DNA from: Lacunisphaera sp044507675
GTDB lineage: Bacteria > Verrucomicrobiota > Verrucomicrobiia > Opitutales > Opitutaceae
Length of the DNA: 64,000 nucleotides
Direction of reading: 5' to 3'
Assembly (NCBI GenBank): GCA_044507675.1
Contig: JBIQJF010000005.1
Coordinates: 62,001-126,000 of the forward strand
A program made the translations under genes and the position numbers. The notes beneath the pieces were generated by a model. The model worked only from the letters and a program-made list of their open reading frames with translations. It made no database searches and was not told the DNA's origin. Below, one piece after another: positions 44,347-52,848 of this stretch. The stretch's first letter is position 1. Each line of letters starts with the position of its first letter.

Positions 44347-45614
44347 AAATCTGCCTCATGACGAACACCTACCTGCCGCATGTCGGCGGAGTGGCCCGTT
44401 CGGTAAGCACCTTCGCCCACGAATACCAGCGCCTCGGCCACGACGTCCTGGTCGTCGCGCCCCGGCTGCCGGGTCGCACATCGCGTCGAGCCGAAGCCAT
44501 CGTCGAACGCGTTGCCGCCATCCAGAATTTCAACGGCAGCGATTTCTCCGTGCGCCTGCCGCTGGCCGCCACCCTGTCAACGCGCCTCGAATCCTACACA
44601 GCCGACATCGTGCACGCGCACCATCCGTTTTTGTTGGGCGACACGGCGCTGCGGTTCGCCACCAGTCGGAGCCTGCCGCTCATCTTTACCCACCACACGC
44701 GCTATGAGGACTATGTCCACTATGTGCCGTTCGCCTCGCCGGCGTTGCGCCGCGCGGCCATCCAGCTTTCCACTGAGTATGCCAACATGTGCGATGGCGT
44801 CATCGCGCCCAGCGCCAGCATCGCGAGCCTCATCCGCCGGCGCGGCGTGACGGCTCCCGTCCAGGTCGTGCCCACGGGCATTGACACGGCAGCCTTCGCG
44901 CAAGGCGACGGCAGCCGGGCGCGCCAGCGCTTCAAAATCCCCGCCCGCGCTTTCGTAGTCGGACACGTCGGCCGGCTGGCGCCGGAGAAAAACCTGCGCC
45001 ATCTCGCCGAGGCGGTTTCGCTCTTCCTAAGCAAACATCCACAAGCGTGGTTCCTCCTCGTGGGCGGCGGACCCGCCGAAGCCGAAGTGCGCGAAGTGTT
45101 CGCACAACGCGGCGTCGCGGATCGCATCGTCTTTGCCGGTTCGCAAACCGGTCGCGCCCTGTATGACGCCTATCGCGCGATGGACGTCTTCGCTTTTAGT
45201 TCGCGCAGCGAAACCCAAGGCCTGGTGGTCACCGAGGCCATGGCGGCGGGCCTGCCCGTGGTCGCGCTGCGGGCCTCGGGCGTTCGCGAAGTGGTCCGGC
45301 CGGAGGTCAACGGCGTGTTGCTGCCCGCAGAAACGTCGCCCGTGGACTTCGCGCGCTCGCTCGCGCGATTGGCGGACGGACGCAAGCTCCTGACGGCGTT
45401 CCGGCGCGCGGCGATTGCCACGGCGGCGGAATTTTCCCGCGAACGCTGCGCACAACTGGCGCTTTCGTTCTATGAGGAAATCCGGCGCGCCACGCGGCGC
45501 AAACGGATGATTGCGAGCCAAAACATGTGGGTCGTGCTGCAGGAACGATTGGGAATCGAATGGAACCTCCTCTCGCGCAACGCGAGGGCCCTGACCACCG
45601 CGCTCGCCTCGTGA
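44343..45614 (+). CDS. Glycosyltransferase family 4
   Basis: This 423-aa protein has the GT4 N-terminal loop TYLPHVGGVARSVSTFA, an IVHAHHPFLLGDTALRFA segment, and donor-domain motifs GHVGRLAPEKNLRHLAEAV, LLVGGGPAEAEV and SSRSETQGLVVTEAMAAGLP (E-x7-E). This resembles the 1,2-diacylglycerol 3-glucosyltransferase and alpha-mannosyltransferase (PimB-like) subgroup, so it may glycosylate a lipid as well as a glucan. It overlaps the glycosidase gene by 4 nt and is 7 nt from the phosphatase/EEP fusion. Confidence 0.85.
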   Translation: MKICLMTNTYLPHVGGVARSVSTFAHEYQRLGHDVLVVAPRLPGRTSRRAEAIVERVAAIQNFNGSDFSVRLPLAATLSTRLESYTADIVHAHHPFLLGDTALRFATSRSLPLIFTHHTRYEDYVHYVPFASPALRRAAIQLSTEYANMCDGVIAPSASIASLIRRRGVTAPVQVVPTGIDTAAFAQGDGSRARQRFKIPARAFVVGHVGRLAPEKNLRHLAEAVSLFLSKHPQAWFLLVGGGPAEAEVREVFAQRGVADRIVFAGSQTGRALYDAYRAMDVFAFSSRSETQGLVVTEAMAAGLPVVALRASGVREVVRPEVNGVLLPAETSPVDFARSLARLADGRKLLTAFRRAAIATAAEFSRERCAQLALSFYEEIRRATRRKRMIASQNMWVVLQERLGIEWNLLSRNARALTTALAS

Positions 45615-45621
45615 ACGCATC

Positions 45622-48045
45622 ATGTTCGCCAAGATCGAGTCGTTCCTGCGCCGCACGCGCCGCTATTTCACCCATCGGGAATGGTCGGCACGCCGGCGCG
45701 CTGACGCCCAAGGCGGCCATGGCGAGGAACCGGGCCTGCTGATCGTGCAGATCGACGGGTTGTCGCGCACGCAACTCGAACGCGCCGTGGACAGCCGTCG
45801 CATGCCGTTCCTGCGGCGCTTGCTGCGACACGAGGGCTATCGCCTCCATTCGTTCTACCCCGGCCTGCCGAGCACGACAGCGGCCGTGCAGGCCGAATTG
45901 TTCTACGGCGTGCGCGGGGCGGTGCCGGCCTTCAGTTTCTACGATCGCATAAAACGCCGTCACGGCATGATGTGCTCGCCCGATTGGGCGAAGGAAGTGG
46001 AGGCGTCGTGCGCGGCGCAATCCTCCGGTCTCCTCGAAGGCGGAAGCTCCTGGTCCAACATCTACACGGGGGGGGCCACGCAGGATGAAAGCCATTTCTG
46101 CGCCGCGAGCATCGGGCTCGGCGACATGTGGCGCACGGGGAAGATCGGTTACATTTTCATGTTCATTCTGTTTCATCCACTCACGACGCTGTTCATCGCG
46201 TTGTTGATTGTGGTGGAACTGCTCCTCGCGCTATGGGATCTGATCGCCGGCCTGTGGCGCGGTGAGAAACTCGTGCGCGAGTTGCACCTCGTCGTGTCGC
46301 GGATGTTTGTCACCATCGGGCTGCGCGAGCTTATCACCATGGGCGCCGCCGTCGATCTCGCTCGTGGCCTGCCGGTCGTGTATGTGAATTTCGTCGGCTA
46401 CGACGAGCAGGCGCACCGGCGCGGGCCGGGTTCGGCCTTCGCGCACTGGTCGTTGCTCGGCATCGACCGGTCCATTCGCACGCTGCAACGCGCGGCGGAG
46501 GCCTCGAGTCGTCGCGACTATACGGTGTGGATTCTTTCCGATCACGGACAGGAACGCGTGCGCTCCTTCGACTTGGAGGTTCCCGGCGGGATCGAGGAGA
46601 TGGTGCGCGCAGCCCTTGACCCCTCGCGAAAGCAGGAAGCGAGCGGACGAACCCGCTCGCACGACCGGCCGCATCCTCCCTGGTGGCGCACAAGCCGGAC
46701 CATCGAGCGCATTTTCACCCAATGGTCGCTCGCCAGCAATCTCACCCCAGACGAGGAGGCGACCTTCACCGTCGCGGCCATCGGTCCGGTAGCCCATGTC
46801 TATTTTTTTCAACCGCTCGATGACGCGAGGCGGCGCGCGCTCGCCCGGCACCTCGTGGACCAAGGCCGTGTGCCCGGCGTCGTGCTGAAACTGCAGGACG
46901 ACACCATCCTGTGGTTTCACGCTGCGGGCGAAACTTCGGTGCCGTCGGACGTGCCCGACTTGCTGCCTCATCCGGAAATGGTGCGCGAAGAAATGGCCGA
47001 GGATCTCGCAACCCTCGCGCGCCATCCCCACACGGGGGATCTCATGCTGTTGGGTTGGAGTCCCGGCGCGCCGCCTTTCACTTTTGCCCCGGAACGCGGC
47101 GCACACGCCGGTTTGGGGCCGGAGGAAACCCGGGGGGTCGTGCTGCTGCCGCCACAAACCCGGCTGCCTCCGGGCAGCAAGCACCACCTCCGGCCCGCTG
47201 CGTTGCGCATCGCCGCACTCCATCATCTGGAACGCGCACCGCTCGCCGCTGCGCAACCTGTCCCTGCCGCGGGCGAAACGCTGTCGCTTCGCGTGCTCAC
47301 CTACAACACACACTCCTGCGCGGGTATGGACGGACGGATCTCGCCCCGACGCATCGCACGGGTGATCGCGGGACACGAACCGGACCTCGTGGCGCTGCAG
47401 GAACTCGATCTCGGCCGGCGGCGTTCGCGTGCGGAGGATCAAGCCACGATCATCGCGCAGCAGCTCGGCATGCATGTGGTGTTTTGCCCTACGGTGACAC
47501 GCGGCGAGGAGCACTACGGCCATGCGTTACTGAGTCGCTGGCCCATCGAAGTGGTGCGCCGTGCATTTCTTCCGACCGATCCGCGCGGATGGTGGTCAGA
47601 ACCTCGCGCCGCGCTCTGGGCCCGCCTCATTGTCGGGGCGCGCCGGATCAACTTCATCACGACGCATCTCGGGCTCGGACTCGAGGAACGCCGCCTGCAA
47701 ATGGCCGCGCTCACGGGTCCGGAATGGCTGGGCGCGGTGCCGGAAAACGAAGACGTCGTTCTCTGCGGGGATTTCAACGCCTCGCCCGGATCGCCCTCTT
47801 ACCGGATGGCCGCGCAACGCCTGCGTGACGCCCAAGCCTCGCTCAAGGGTCATACGCCTCTCCGCACCTTCAGTTCGACACGCCCGTTCGCGCGGATCGA
47901 CCACATCTTCGTCTCGGCCGCATTTGTGACCGAGCGAATCCGCGTGCCGCGGGACCGTTTCACTCGCGTCGCTTCCGACCATTTGCCGCTGGTGGCTGAT
48001 TTCGCAATTGGGCCCGCAATCGCCGAAACGCCAGCGCGCAAGTGA
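45622..48045 (+). CDS. Fusion: alkaline-phosphatase-superfamily phosphodiesterase with membrane hairpin + EEP (endonuclease/exonuclease/phosphatase) domain
   Basis: This 807-aa protein joins two phosphoester hydrolase folds. Residues about 38-500 are phosphodiesterase/pyrophosphatase-like: LLIVQIDGLSRTQLERA at the first metal site, STTAAVQAELFYGVRG at the nucleophile region, and LSDHGQERV at the second metal site (Asp307, His308). Two membrane helices (about 174-215) are inserted, anchoring it. Residues about 555-800 form an EEP domain: LRVLTYNTHSCAGMDGR, LVALQELDLGRRRS, LLSRWPIE, DVVLCGDFNASPGSPSY and IDHIFVS...SDHLPLVADF. It may act on phospholipid, polyprenyl-phosphate or glucan phosphoesters. 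It converges with the VTT gene (86-nt overlap). Confidence 0.85.
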   Translation: MFAKIESFLRRTRRYFTHREWSARRRADAQGGHGEEPGLLIVQIDGLSRTQLERAVDSRRMPFLRRLLRHEGYRLHSFYPGLPSTTAAVQAELFYGVRGAVPAFSFYDRIKRRHGMMCSPDWAKEVEASCAAQSSGLLEGGSSWSNIYTGGATQDESHFCAASIGLGDMWRTGKIGYIFMFILFHPLTTLFIALLIVVELLLALWDLIAGLWRGEKLVRELHLVVSRMFVTIGLRELITMGAAVDLARGLPVVYVNFVGYDEQAHRRGPGSAFAHWSLLGIDRSIRTLQRAAEASSRRDYTVWILSDHGQERVRSFDLEVPGGIEEMVRAALDPSRKQEASGRTRSHDRPHPPWWRTSRTIERIFTQWSLASNLTPDEEATFTVAAIGPVAHVYFFQPLDDARRRALARHLVDQGRVPGVVLKLQDDTILWFHAAGETSVPSDVPDLLPHPEMVREEMAEDLATLARHPHTGDLMLLGWSPGAPPFTFAPERGAHAGLGPEETRGVVLLPPQTRLPPGSKHHLRPAALRIAALHHLERAPLAAAQPVPAAGETLSLRVLTYNTHSCAGMDGRISPRRIARVIAGHEPDLVALQELDLGRRRSRAEDQATIIAQQLGMHVVFCPTVTRGEEHYGHALLSRWPIEVVRRAFLPTDPRGWWSEPRAALWARLIVGARRINFITTHLGLGLEERRLQMAALTGPEWLGAVPENEDVVLCGDFNASPGSPSYRMAAQRLRDAQASLKGHTPLRTFSSTRPFARIDHIFVSAAFVTERIRVPRDRFTRVASDHLPLVADFAIGPAIAETPARK

Positions 48046-48610
48046 CCGAAACGGTGGTCGCGTAAACCGCCAGAATCGCGACCCGCTCCGACGTCATGTT
48101 GCCGCTCCATTCCCCGAAAATCACCCCGATCACCGACCGGCTGAAGTGAATCGGAAAACTGTAGGCGAAGAACACACCAAAGGGAACACCCACGACAGCG
48201 AGCACGTAATTCTGTGCAAAGAAAGGCGCACCCGGCAGCAGCATCGTGAATACCGTGAGCGAGCGATGCGTCGTGGGCGGAAGCCTGCGTCTCAACCAGT
48301 CGAACCGTCGCGCGAAAAAATCCGGTGCGAGCCAGACAATGGCGTAACTCGCGAACAATTGCAGCACGATGGAAATGCCGACCAGCAAAAGACCGAACGG
48401 CAGGCCGAATTTCGCGCCCGCCGCGGCGTGCAACACGCTTACCGGAAATCCCACCAGCGGCAGCGCGGACAGCGCGACAAACAGCAGGCCGCCATCGATT
48501 CCGCCCGCCCACGCGTGCAGCGCCTCCAGCGTCTGGCTGCCGCGAAACCACACGAAAATCCCCGCCGCGATCAGCACAACGGCAATGAGGACAAGGCGGG
48601 AAGGTTTCAT
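47960..48610 (-). CDS. VTT/TVP38 (TMEM64-type) membrane protein, copy 1
   Basis: This 216-aa membrane protein (ATG 48610; 48646 would add 12 residues) has the VTT-domain hallmarks: VALSALPLVGFPVSVLHAAAGAKFG and TMLLPGAPFFAQNYVLAVVGVPFGVFF. VTT proteins (DedA superfamily) include scramblase-like and undecaprenyl-phosphate/phosphatidylethanolamine flippase candidates. The polar C-terminal tail lies in the 86-nt convergent overlap with the phosphatase/EEP gene. A second VTT gene lies 1.2 kb away, with a small membrane protein gene between them on the other strand. Confidence 0.82.
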   Translation of the reverse strand: MKPSRLVLIAVVLIAAGIFVWFRGSQTLEALHAWAGGIDGGLLFVALSALPLVGFPVSVLHAAAGAKFGLPFGLLLVGISIVLQLFASYAIVWLAPDFFARRFDWLRRRLPPTTHRSLTVFTMLLPGAPFFAQNYVLAVVGVPFGVFFAYSFPIHFSRSVIGVIFGEWSGNMTSERVAILAVYATTVSVTCALAFRRLRAQLRNQPPAANGRKRRE

Positions 48611-48754
48611 GCTGCGCAAAAGGACAACGTCCTGGGCTTTCGACATGCCCGATAGACCCCGCCGAGCGCAGTCGGTTGCGCAGATTGGCCGCACGCACGC
48701 CTTTCGCGCAAAAAAATCCAGAACCCCTTCGCCCGTCACAGCGGTCTAGTGGAC

Positions 48755-49162
48755 ATGGCCCTCCCCTTTCACCGGCAGTGGAACAAGCTCAAGCGCGGCA
48801 AACCCGGCCAGCGCTTTCAGGACCGCTATCGCGCGCAACGGCGCGATCCCCGGGGAAGAACCCTCTTGCGCCGTCTCGTGCGCGTGCTGCTGGCACTCGC
48901 CTTCACGGCCATCGGCATCGTGCTGGCCTTCATCCCCGGGCCCGCGATTCTGTTTTTCCTATTGGCCGGCGCCATGCTGGCCTCGGACTGGCGCTGGATG
49001 GCGCGATTGCTGGATTGGCTGGAGGTCAAACTGCGCGCCGGAGCAAAGCGGGTCGCCACCAGATGGCGGCGGCTTCCGCCCGTCGCGCGCATCGCACTCG
49101 TGACCGCCGGCGGCTGCCTGACCGCCGTCACCACCTACGGAGCCTATCACTTGATCCGATAG
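48755..49162 (+). CDS. Small membrane protein (PGPGW-like)
   Basis: This 135-aa protein has a basic N terminus (RQWNKLKRGKPGQRFQDRYRAQRR), two membrane segments separated by an IPGPAILFFLLAGAMLASDW stretch, an amphipathic helix (LLDWLEVKLRAGAKRVATRW) and a final membrane segment. The IPGP motif in the TM hairpin recalls the PGPGW family (PF09656), although the last G-W is replaced. GTG 48749 is an alternative start. It lies between two VTT genes on the opposite strand. Function is unknown. Confidence 0.68.
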   Translation: MALPFHRQWNKLKRGKPGQRFQDRYRAQRRDPRGRTLLRRLVRVLLALAFTAIGIVLAFIPGPAILFFLLAGAMLASDWRWMARLLDWLEVKLRAGAKRVATRWRRLPPVARIALVTAGGCLTAVTTYGAYHLIR

Positions 49163-49174
49163 ATGAGCGCCGGC

Positions 49175-49861
49175 TCAGGCGCGTTGCACGCGATGTCGGA
49201 GCCGCTGCCAAAGCAGGCCGCTGATGATGAGTTTTGTCACGAAGACCACGCCGATCACCGCGAGCGCCCCGAGCGAGGGATTGTTGCCCAAATCACCGAG
49301 AAAAATCGTGACGTAGGACCGCACCACATACAGAGGCACGCCAAACGCGAGAAGGTGACTCAGCGGCGCGCCCGACAATGCGAGCACGCTGTTGCGCGCA
49401 AAATACGGCGGACCCGGCACGATGACGACCATCGCGATCAGGGTCGCATACTCGTGCTCCGGCAGGCGCGGAATACGGTGCCGCCATTTTTCCCGCAGGC
49501 GCTCGATCCGCCGGCGCAATACCGTGCGTGCCAACCCGTGGACCGCCAACAGGTGCACGATCGTCATCCCGGTCACCACGAGACCGCCCACCAGCGGCCC
49601 GAAAAGCGCACCCGCCGCCAAATAGACCGCGCTGATCGGAAACCCAAAAATCGGCAGCGTGGCCATCAGCAACAACGCCAGCGGACGATTCACTCGCTCC
49701 AATAATCCGGGCAGGCTGCGCCAGTCGAGATCAGCGTGATAGAGCAACACCATGCCGGCGAGAATCAGCGCCGCGACAAGCAACAGCATGACCCGCGCGC
49801 GGCGGCGGCCGCCGGCATGGTCATCGCGAACGAATCCCGGAGAGGAGAAAAAGGAGGGCAT
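49175..49861 (-). CDS. VTT/TVP38 (TMEM64-type) membrane protein, copy 2
   Basis: This 228-aa membrane protein carries the same VTT signatures as the copy at 47960: LLMATLPIFGFPISAVYLAAGALFG and AMVVIVPGPPYFARNSVLALSGAPLSHLL. The start at 49861 (MPSFFSSPGFV) lies just before the first TM segment; the upstream open frame is without support. It ends 12 nt after the small membrane gene, converging with it. Two non-identical VTT copies in 2 kb suggest either redundancy or a heteromeric pair. Confidence 0.82.
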   Translation of the reverse strand: MPSFFSSPGFVRDDHAGGRRRARVMLLLVAALILAGMVLLYHADLDWRSLPGLLERVNRPLALLLMATLPIFGFPISAVYLAAGALFGPLVGGLVVTGMTIVHLLAVHGLARTVLRRRIERLREKWRHRIPRLPEHEYATLIAMVVIVPGPPYFARNSVLALSGAPLSHLLAFGVPLYVVRSYVTIFLGDLGNNPSLGALAVIGVVFVTKLIISGLLWQRLRHRVQRA

Positions 49862-50006
49862 GCTGATGCAGGCACCGGCCCGCCTTTGTTCAGACCGGCG
49901 GAACGCGCCCGGGTGGCAGATTATTCCTGCACGAAGACGGGAACCGTCGTCGCCGCGCAACGGTCACTTCCTTGCCCTGGCGGCATTTCCTCCGCGCCCG
50001 CTGTTC

Positions 50007-51353
50007 ATGAAGTTACTCCCCGCCAAATTCCGACGCAAACGTCGGTCCCCATCTGCGCCTGTCGCCCACAAGGTCAAGGTCGTCAATCCTCGCCTCAAAT
50101 GGTATTGGATCGCCGGTCTGCTCATCGCGGTTCTCGGCCTGTATTTCTGGACCACCTCCGCGCGGATTGTGAGCAAACCCGTGGAGCTCGACTACGGGCC
50201 GGAGGACCCGCTTTTCGTCAGTTCGCTCGGCCCCTTGCTCGGGGCGGAATTCACGACCGGCAATCGCGTGGACCTGCTCGTCAATGGCGATGAATTTTTC
50301 CCCGCGATGCTGAAGGACATCGCCGCGGCCAAAAAGTCCATCACCCTCGAAAGCTACATCTGGTCTTCCGGCGTGATCAGTGACCAGTTCGTCGAGGCGC
50401 TGATCGAACGCGCACGAGCGGGCGTGAAGGTGCATGTGCTGGTGGACGGCATGGGCGCGTTGAAGTTCGCCGACGAGGACCAATACCGCCTGCTGGAGGC
50501 CGGCGTGGAGTTCCTGATGTATGGACGCGAGCATTGGTATCAGTTCAAGACGGACATCAACCACCGCACGCACCGCAAACTGCTGATCATGGACGGACGC
50601 ATCGGTTACACCGGCGGCATGTGTGTGGATGATCGGTGGATCGGCAATGCCACCGAGCGCGACCATTGGCGCGAGACCCAGCTGCGCGTCGAAGGCCCGG
50701 TGGTCCGGCAGATGCAGTCGGTCTTCAACACCAACTGGGTGCAAACCACCGGCCGGCTGCTCATTGGTCCCGATTATTTCCCCGAGTGGGATGCCCTGCC
50801 GCGCGGCAGTCTCGCCCAATGCTACAAGAGCGGTCCGCACGAGGATCCGGAAAACGCGCGCATGTCCTATCTGCTGGCCATTGCCGCGGCGCGAAAATCC
50901 ATCCTCATTTCCCATGCCTATTTCGTGCCCGACGATCTCGCGCTCGACATGCTGCTGGCTGCGCATCGCCGTGGCGTGAAAATCAGCGTGGTCATTCCCG
51001 CACACAACGATTCGCGCTTCGGCCGGGCCGCCTCGCGCTCGCGCTGGGGTCGCCTGCTGGAGGCCGGCGTGGAATTCCACCGCTACGAGCCGGCGATGTA
51101 TCACTGCAAGGTCATGATCGTGGACGACGTCTTCCTCACGATCGGTTCCGTCAATTTCGACAACCGCTCCTTCGGCATCAATGACGAGGTCAACATCAAC
51201 ATCCTCGACGCCGACGTAGTTCGTGCCGGCCGGCGCATTTTTGAGGACGACGTGCGAAACTCGAGTCCCCTCAGTTTCGAGGAGTTCCTCCAGCGTCCGT
51301 GGTGGCAGAAACTGATTGATCACTTCTGCGGGATGTTCCGCTCCCAGTTGTGA
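50007..51353 (+). CDS. Cardiolipin synthase-like phospholipase D family enzyme
   Basis: This 448-aa protein has one N-terminal membrane segment (WYWIAGLLIAVLGLYFWTTS) followed by two phospholipase D domains. The HKD motifs are HRKLLIMD (His189, Lys191, Asp196) followed by IGYTGG, and HCKVMIVD (His366, Lys368, Asp373) followed by LTIGSVNFDNRS. This arrangement is typical of ClsA/ClsB-type cardiolipin synthases, which join two phospholipids at the inner membrane. It has a single TM rather than two, as in ClsB-like forms. Near the VTT and EEP genes it suggests a phospholipid-remodelling locus. Confidence 0.87.
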   Translation: MKLLPAKFRRKRRSPSAPVAHKVKVVNPRLKWYWIAGLLIAVLGLYFWTTSARIVSKPVELDYGPEDPLFVSSLGPLLGAEFTTGNRVDLLVNGDEFFPAMLKDIAAAKKSITLESYIWSSGVISDQFVEALIERARAGVKVHVLVDGMGALKFADEDQYRLLEAGVEFLMYGREHWYQFKTDINHRTHRKLLIMDGRIGYTGGMCVDDRWIGNATERDHWRETQLRVEGPVVRQMQSVFNTNWVQTTGRLLIGPDYFPEWDALPRGSLAQCYKSGPHEDPENARMSYLLAIAAARKSILISHAYFVPDDLALDMLLAAHRRGVKISVVIPAHNDSRFGRAASRSRWGRLLEAGVEFHRYEPAMYHCKVMIVDDVFLTIGSVNFDNRSFGINDEVNINILDADVVRAGRRIFEDDVRNSSPLSFEEFLQRPWWQKLIDHFCGMFRSQL

Positions 51354-51425
51354 CATCCGGGGCAATCACCCCAATCCCGGCCTTCGCCGGAACCTCGACA
51401 CGGCGCCTACCGTCCAACTCCCCAC

Positions 51426-52136
51426 ATGGTCTCCACGTGTCGCCGACTTCTCCTTCTGTTTTTTCTCCTCCCGGGCTTGCGCGCGGAGACGCCCGCACTG
51501 CTGCAGGAAATCGCCGAGAAACTGATCAACGAGCGCGAACGCTGGGCGTTCACCCAACTGGTTCGCGAATACGACGGCGACCGCGTGGCCGTGGAACGCC
51601 TGGAACGCTTCGACCCGACGCTCGGCTGGGATCGCCGCTGGCAACTTCTCAAACTCAACGGTCACGTGCCCACGCCCGAGGAAGCGACCGCGTGGAGCGA
51701 ACGAAAGAATCGCGCCCGCAAACGACCGCCCAAGGCGTTTTCGGAATTCATCGACCTCGATCGCGCCCAAGTCCGCTCGGAAACCCCGCACGCCATCACC
51801 TACGCCGTGCCTTTCCGCCGCTCGGCCGGCGGGCTGTTCCCCGGGGAAAAAGTGGATCTCACACTCACGATCAACAAACAGTCCCGTGAAATCGAACGCG
51901 CGCAGGTGAGCATCGACGAATCTTTCCGCGTCGCCCTCGGTCTTGCCCGCATCATCGACATCGACATGGATCTCTCGATGCCCGGCACGGACAAAACCTC
52001 GTCCACGCCGGAGAAACCCCAGGGATCGGCTTCAGCCGTCGTGAACAAACTCGGTCGCCGCGTCGAGTATCAGTGGAGCGAGTTCATTCGCCACGAAGCT
52101 CCGGCGAAAGCACCGGCGCAGCGGGAGCCGCAGTGA
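51426..52136 (+). CDS. Exported protein of unknown function
   Basis: This 236-aa protein has a signal peptide (RRLLLLFFLLPGLRAET), with cleavage likely after LRA. The mature part contains a conserved-looking segment VREYDGDRVAVERLERFDPTLGWDRRWQLLKLNGHVPTPEE at about residues 46-86 and a C-terminal part with EFIRHE. No enzyme motif is visible; a periplasmic binding or structural role is likely. The last 53 nt overlap the convergent thiamine-binding-like gene. It follows the PLD gene by 72 nt. Confidence 0.7.
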   Translation: MVSTCRRLLLLFFLLPGLRAETPALLQEIAEKLINERERWAFTQLVREYDGDRVAVERLERFDPTLGWDRRWQLLKLNGHVPTPEEATAWSERKNRARKRPPKAFSEFIDLDRAQVRSETPHAITYAVPFRRSAGGLFPGEKVDLTLTINKQSREIERAQVSIDESFRVALGLARIIDIDMDLSMPGTDKTSSTPEKPQGSASAVVNKLGRRVEYQWSEFIRHEAPAKAPAQREPQ

Positions 52137-52464
52137 CGACTTTCGGCGGGTGCGGCGGCTGGCTGTTGAATTTCTCCCCGGCCAGTTCCTCGACGGCCTT
52201 GATGCCCGCCTCCAATTCATTGCTTCCCTCGATGTCATCCTCGATGCGAAGCATCGTGACGACATGGGGTGCGTGCTTCCGCCCGATTTCATGGCAGGCG
52301 CGAGCCACGTTCGTGATCTGTTCCCAGTTGCCCTCCAGGCAGGTGGTGGTGCCAGTCAGCTGGTAAACAACGCCTTGGCGGCGGATTTCCTTGAGCACGT
52401 CGGCCAGCATGGTGCCCAAGTGGGCGCCACCTCCGACCGGCAGGATGGTGAGATCAGCAGTCAT
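52084..52464 (-). CDS. MTH1187/YkoF-like thiamine-binding family protein
   Basis: This 126-aa protein starts MTADLTILPVGGGAHLGTMLADVLKEI and continues QLTGTTTCLEGNWEQITNVARACHEIG and DDIEGSNELEAGIKAVEELAG. This is the MTH1187 (DUF77) pattern, a ferredoxin-like fold that binds thiamine-like ligands. The C-terminal 25 or so residues form a Pro/Ala-rich tail beyond the fold, encoded in the overlap with the exported protein gene. The start at 52464 fits the domain; a longer frame would add 52 unrelated residues. Confidence 0.82.
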   Translation of the reverse strand: MTADLTILPVGGGAHLGTMLADVLKEIRRQGVVYQLTGTTTCLEGNWEQITNVARACHEIGRKHAPHVVTMLRIEDDIEGSNELEAGIKAVEELAGEKFNSQPPHPPKVVTAAPAAPVLSPELRGE

Positions 52465-52665
52465 GGGCCCACCATGCCACAAGCCGAACGCGCTGCCCAT
52501 CCGGCGACGCCCGAGGTGCCCACCCGGGCATTTCCCGCGGAACGCACGGCAATCCGCCCGATGGTCCGGCAACCCGCCGCGCGCTAGATTGGCTGGCACG
52601 GACATCCGACGCTCACCCACCGGTTCGCGTTCTCACTCAAAACCGCAGTTCAAATTCCCATTATC

Positions 52666-52842
52666 ATGCCGCAAGGAGACAAACGAGCCTACACCTCCAA
52701 ACAGAAGCGCCAGGCCGAACACATCGAGGAAAGCTACGAAGCGCGCGGCGTGAGTTCCGAAAAGGCCAAGCAGCGCGCCTGGGCCACGGTGAACCGTCAG
52801 GACGGCGGCGGCAAAAAAAGCGGCTCCGGTCGCAAGCACTGA
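52666..52842 (+). CDS. 58-aa conserved small basic protein (plasmid-stabilisation-protein-like)
   Basis: The frame ATG 52666 to TGA 52840-52842 encodes 58 residues with the pattern GDKRAYTSKQKRQAEHIEES, then YEARGVSSEKAKQRAWATVN and a GGGKKSGSG tail. This is a widespread small protein often labelled plasmid stabilisation protein or ChaB-like stress protein without proof of function. It is very well preserved, which argues that the short frame is real. It is on the same strand as the FAD/Rieske gene, which starts 6 nt after its stop, implying cotranscription. Confidence 0.85.
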   Translation: MPQGDKRAYTSKQKRQAEHIEESYEARGVSSEKAKQRAWATVNRQDGGGKKSGSGRKH

Positions 52843-52848
52843 CGCCGC

